A stretch of DNA of 64,000 bases from Limnoperna fortunei (Eukaryota; Mollusca; Bivalvia; Mytilida; Modiolidae): NCBI GenBank assembly GCA_944474755.1, contig OX104115.1, positions 65,392,605 to 65,456,604 on the forward strand. The letters are read 5' to 3'. A program made the position numbers and the translations under genes. Below are positions 60,813-64,000 of this stretch, one piece after another (the stretch's first letter is position 1; each line of letters begins with the position of its first letter). The notes beneath the pieces were generated by a model that was not told the DNA's origin, did no database searches, and saw nothing but the letters and a program-made list of their open reading frames with translations.

Positions 60813-60842
60813 AGCACAGGTCAAAATCTCCAGCTACGGGTA

Positions 60843-62074
60843 CAGTAACATTGTTAATTTAAATAAAAATGAAAAAGTGTTTCATATTGTTTATGTTAAT
60901 ATTTAATCTTATACATTTAAATGAATTTATAGTTTTAAAATAAATAAAGAAATACATTTTTATTTCACATTTTAATAAACAGGTTATTCTAATTTGATAA
61001 CAGTACATTGAATTTATGTCAGACTTACAAACTGATGTAAATTTTTCCAACTGTGAAGACTGATAAACAAATGAACCTTTATATTAAACTGCACATGTGG
61101 ACAAATGAATGGACTTTGGTATATTTTACTTTTTTGCATATGCACAGATGAACAGAAAATGATATAAGAATGAATGTAAATGAAAAACTTACACAAAACT
61201 GGGTGCATGGGGTTGTTGCTTCTATACAAACTGTCTATCCCTCCAATATGGAAAAAATATACACATATGCAGATGGAGTGACATTTTATATTAGATGCTG
61301 TATATACAACAAACTTCAACAACATCCTAACTACAATCAATATCATGGAAAAAAGGGTTTATGAAAAAGATGTGTTTTATACATAATATTGAAATAATAT
61401 CTTGCATTGTTCATATTACTGGGTGTACTACAATTATCAATAGATCTATATTTTTTGTCCATATACCAGTTACTGGTCAGCATAATTATTAATACAGTCA
61501 TGTACCTTATAGAAAAAAAAAGAAGAGTGGTCTAAAGAGTCAATGAGGTTATATGTAGACCTCAAAGAAATCTACTTTTAATCATCTGTAGTTTTGATGC
61601 AAGTTGATACATGTAGTATCAATGGTAGCTATAGTGCCTGTCCAAGTGGTCTGCATTTTAGCAGGTCAAACAAATTGAGCCTTTATGCAGGAATTAATGT
61701 CAAAAAGTTTTTTAACAACCTGCAACCAGCAAAAATTTAATATCTTTTAGTCCTGACAGATCTGATTGAGTGCCTGTTATCTATACTAAATGTAGTTCAA
61801 TGCCTTTTTTGTTTTAATATGATCTCTTAATACTGTTTAAAAGGTAGCAATCATATGAACACATTATTCTGGGTTATATAACAATGAGCAACATATTAAT
61901 AACAATTCGCCCCACTTAATAATGATTAGCCCCACATATGTAATTATATTAAAGTTATGATATAAATTTATAAATTTATACCAAAAATAATTAAATTAAT
62001 ATAAATTTATATTTTTGCATATATTTAATTGCAGTAAAACTCGTAAAAGTGAACTCATGGTCGCTTCTTTAATT
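60843..62074. other. AT-rich intergenic sequence
   Basis: No gene or repeat recognised. Confidence 0.4.
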
Positions 62075-62334
62075 GGGCTCTGTGGCCGAGAGGTCAAGGT
62101 AGTTTGTTTACCATTGATCATGTGGTCTGTCAACACTTAGATTGCAGATTCGATTCTTACTGCAGGCAAAGTGTACTAGACTCCAATCTTAATTGACAAG
62201 GATTGCCAGTTTTCCTACCGGATGCAGGGGTTTTCTCCAGGTACTCCGGCTTCCTCCCTCAATAAAAACTAGACCCCATGATATCGCTGAAAAATTGCTG
62301 AAAGTGGCATTAAACACCATCAAACAACAAATAA
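62075..62334 (+). repeat. tRNA-derived SINE, full-length copy
   Basis: Begins gggctctgtggccgagaggt (A box of Leu/Ser-tRNA type), has gcagattcgattctta at the B box, then ggattgccag, ccggcttcctcc, aataaaaactagacccca, gctgaaaaattgctgaaagt and an aaacaacaaata tail. Confidence 0.85.
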
Positions 62335-62652
62335 TAACACTTATTTAATTAGTTATGGCTTCTAAAGAATAAAGATTTCCGATGTAGTTAATATAATAAT
62401 TATTTGTCTGTAATTGAATGTTTACTTGTTTACAGTTGTGATTAACTTTGTACTAGTAGTAACAGTTTGAAAGAATGAAAAGTTAATTATTTGTCTTTTC
62501 TTGAAAGTTTGTTTAAAGTAACAGTTTGAAAGAATTTGTGGTTATAATGTGTGAGAACATACAATACACTTTTTCCTATTTCTGCTACTTTGCTGCAATA
62601 TGTTTTTGCATATAACAGCGTTTTAATGAATTAACTACCTATAAAAGTTAAA

Positions 62653-62870
62653 GAGGAGACCTCGGGGGCCGAGTGGTTAATTTAGTTTGTTGTCTACTAT
62701 TGATCACGTTATCTGTCAACACTGAGATTGCGGGTAAAAGCCTCACAGTGGGCAGGTTGCTCTTGACTCCAATCTTAATTGACCTCCTCCACCAATAAAA
62801 ACTGGACACCATGACATAGCTGAAAAATTGCTGAAAGTGGCATTAAACAACATTCAATAATTAACAAACA
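62653..62870 (+). repeat. tRNA-derived SINE, internally deleted copy
   Basis: Starts gacctcgggggccgagtggt and ends with gctgaaaaattgctgaaagt, cattaaacaacattc. The stretch from ggattgccag to the tcctcc motif is shortened, so the copy is about 45 bases shorter than its neighbour. Confidence 0.82.
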
Positions 62871-64000
62871 ATATTTGTACAGAATATGATGATCTAAATT
62901 TATTACAGGCACCTCCTGAAAAATAAAGTTGCTGTTCTGTTAAGTCTGTTTTGCCAATGTTTCGCAGTCATGTACTGACAATTAAATATATGCAAATTTA
63001 TAAATTTATATTATACATTTATATATTTTACATATGTGGGGAGAACCGGCAAATCATTACAATATCAATATTCTGTGCTATTATCAGTCAGATTTATGTT
63101 TTTCCGTGAAAAAAATTTACAATTTTACTCTTGTTTCTGGTTGATTGTCTTCAAAAAAGTGTATAGACTGGTAAAACTGGCCACAGTGCAGGCCATAATG
63201 TCTGTATGTTACCTTTGTTTTAATCATGGTTAATTTTTGGTTTTATGTAAAACAGGCCGACATTATGCATTAGATATCCGGACAAATCCCCGCCTGGACA
63301 TTTCCCTGTTCGTCATTTGTGCAGACCCGGACAAATCTTTAAATATTTAAAGTACGAGCATAATATGAATTTGAAAGAATCTAAGTCTGCCATCTACCAC
63401 TCCTTTGTTATAATTATTAAAGTAATAAATGGAATATGCTAACTATGTGTGAAAACTATTTTAATGAATCCTTTCCAGTTTTCCGACTTCTAATAAATTT
63501 ACCACGGTTTAAGTGTGGTTGTTGATTAATAAAGTCAGCCTCGCTCAATTAAAGTTGTTTGATCATGAACGATATAAACGAACACTTTTAACTGCTTATT
63601 ATCTCCACAAATGAGACATTTAAAGTTGTTTGACAAACTTACCAATTACTCAAAAACATTTCGGCCGAAATATGAGAATACAAGACTGCTTCTATCATTT
63701 AACACAAGTGGCGTCATGTCCAGGCGAAGGGGTTACAAGGGGCGTACAGGGAAGAAGAAACCATTCGTGACTACTGTGGAATGATAGACGGCCTCGCTTT
63801 CTTACCTATCAACCTGCAGTCATATTCTCAAAAAATCGTAAATTTACACTCACTTGTAAAGATAAGATAGTCGTAACTTTACGTTTTTAGGTCTACGGTT
63901 GTTCGTATTCCTTTCCTCCATAATGACGCCTTTTGACGCCTACCCCTTTACTCCATAATGACGCCTCTCGGTAATACCCCAATTGTATCACTTCTCACTT
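62871..64000. other. AT-rich intergenic sequence at the right edge
   Basis: No gene supported. A small tandem pair (ctccataatgacgcct at about 63917 and 63950) lies near the edge. The 22-codon ATG frame at about 63717 is too short to call. Confidence 0.4.

Larger units (their letters stand above)
57073..60840. mobile_element. Foldback-like element with inverted repeat-array arms (outer element)
   Basis: The ends are inverted: CCCGTAGCTGG at 57073 and its reverse complement ending at 60840, each next to a TA dinucleotide that could be the target duplication. Inside each end, ggaattccgcatttt occurs again in inverted orientation. The left arm (to about 57620) has repeated gctatgtcggaa-agctcgga units of about 53 bases; the right arm (from about 60395) has five 82-84-base units containing attaaagtccaattttccg and gacaaagtccaaaattcc. 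No transposase-like coding was found, so it is probably non-autonomous. Confidence 0.75.

Overview
The window is AT-rich, intron-bearing animal DNA dominated by repeats. Several signs point to a mollusc, most likely a bivalve: an expanded-type HSPA12-like Hsp70 gene, a MEGF-type EGF receptor, a Crypton-type (DUF3504) tyrosine recombinase, tRNA-derived SINEs, and relics of a reverse-transcriptase family whose C-terminal block (YDKRDDF ... PAYGVYI ... LYGRH-like) is abundant in bivalve genomes. Species cannot be named. No bacterial-type operons, rRNA, CRISPR array or free-standing tRNA gene was seen.

Layout, left third (1-28 kb): a 118-base satellite fills 1-3085, running off the window edge, and returns in the opposite orientation at about 21344-26540. 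Between the arrays lie decayed mobile elements: a minus-strand non-LTR retrotransposon (about 6390-9960) with a degenerate 2A-like motif, a PHD-like finger, an endonuclease and a broken reverse transcriptase; a complete but decayed minus-strand Ty3/gypsy element (11442-19466) with two LTRs, a 4-base target duplication, a chromodomain and an extra C2H2 zinc-finger ORF; and an L1-like ORF1/endonuclease relic. The gypsy element sits inside an RT relic, and an uninterrupted relative of that target lies at 27430-27750.

Middle (33-46 kb): on the minus strand I reconstruct the 3' half of a single-pass EGF receptor. Its exons are at 45574-45682, 40095-40141, three 42-base microexons at 36075, 35941 and 34641, and a last exon at 33702-33964 with a membrane helix and a tail carrying a TxYxxI motif. 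All splice phases agree. An apparently intact two-exon tyrosine recombinase gene (36436-38226, plus strand) lies inside one of its introns.

Right part (47-64 kb): a perfect 131-base inverted repeat between TA microsatellites and a SINE-linked duplication (47.4-48.5 kb); a complete four-exon HSPA12-like gene on the minus strand (51245-55297, 597 residues by my splicing); and two nested foldback-like elements (57073-60840 and 58311-59382), each with inverted arrays of short repeats at its ends. SINE copies are scattered at 42-45 kb, 48.2 kb and 62-63 kb.

The three probable host genes or domesticated genes (receptor, recombinase, HSPA12-like) are independent transcription units. No shared pathway can be read from their positions, although EGF scavenger-type receptors and HSPA12 proteins are both often linked to bivalve stress or immune responses (established knowledge, not shown here). 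The recurrent theme of the window is inverted arrays of short tandem repeats, seen at three sizes.
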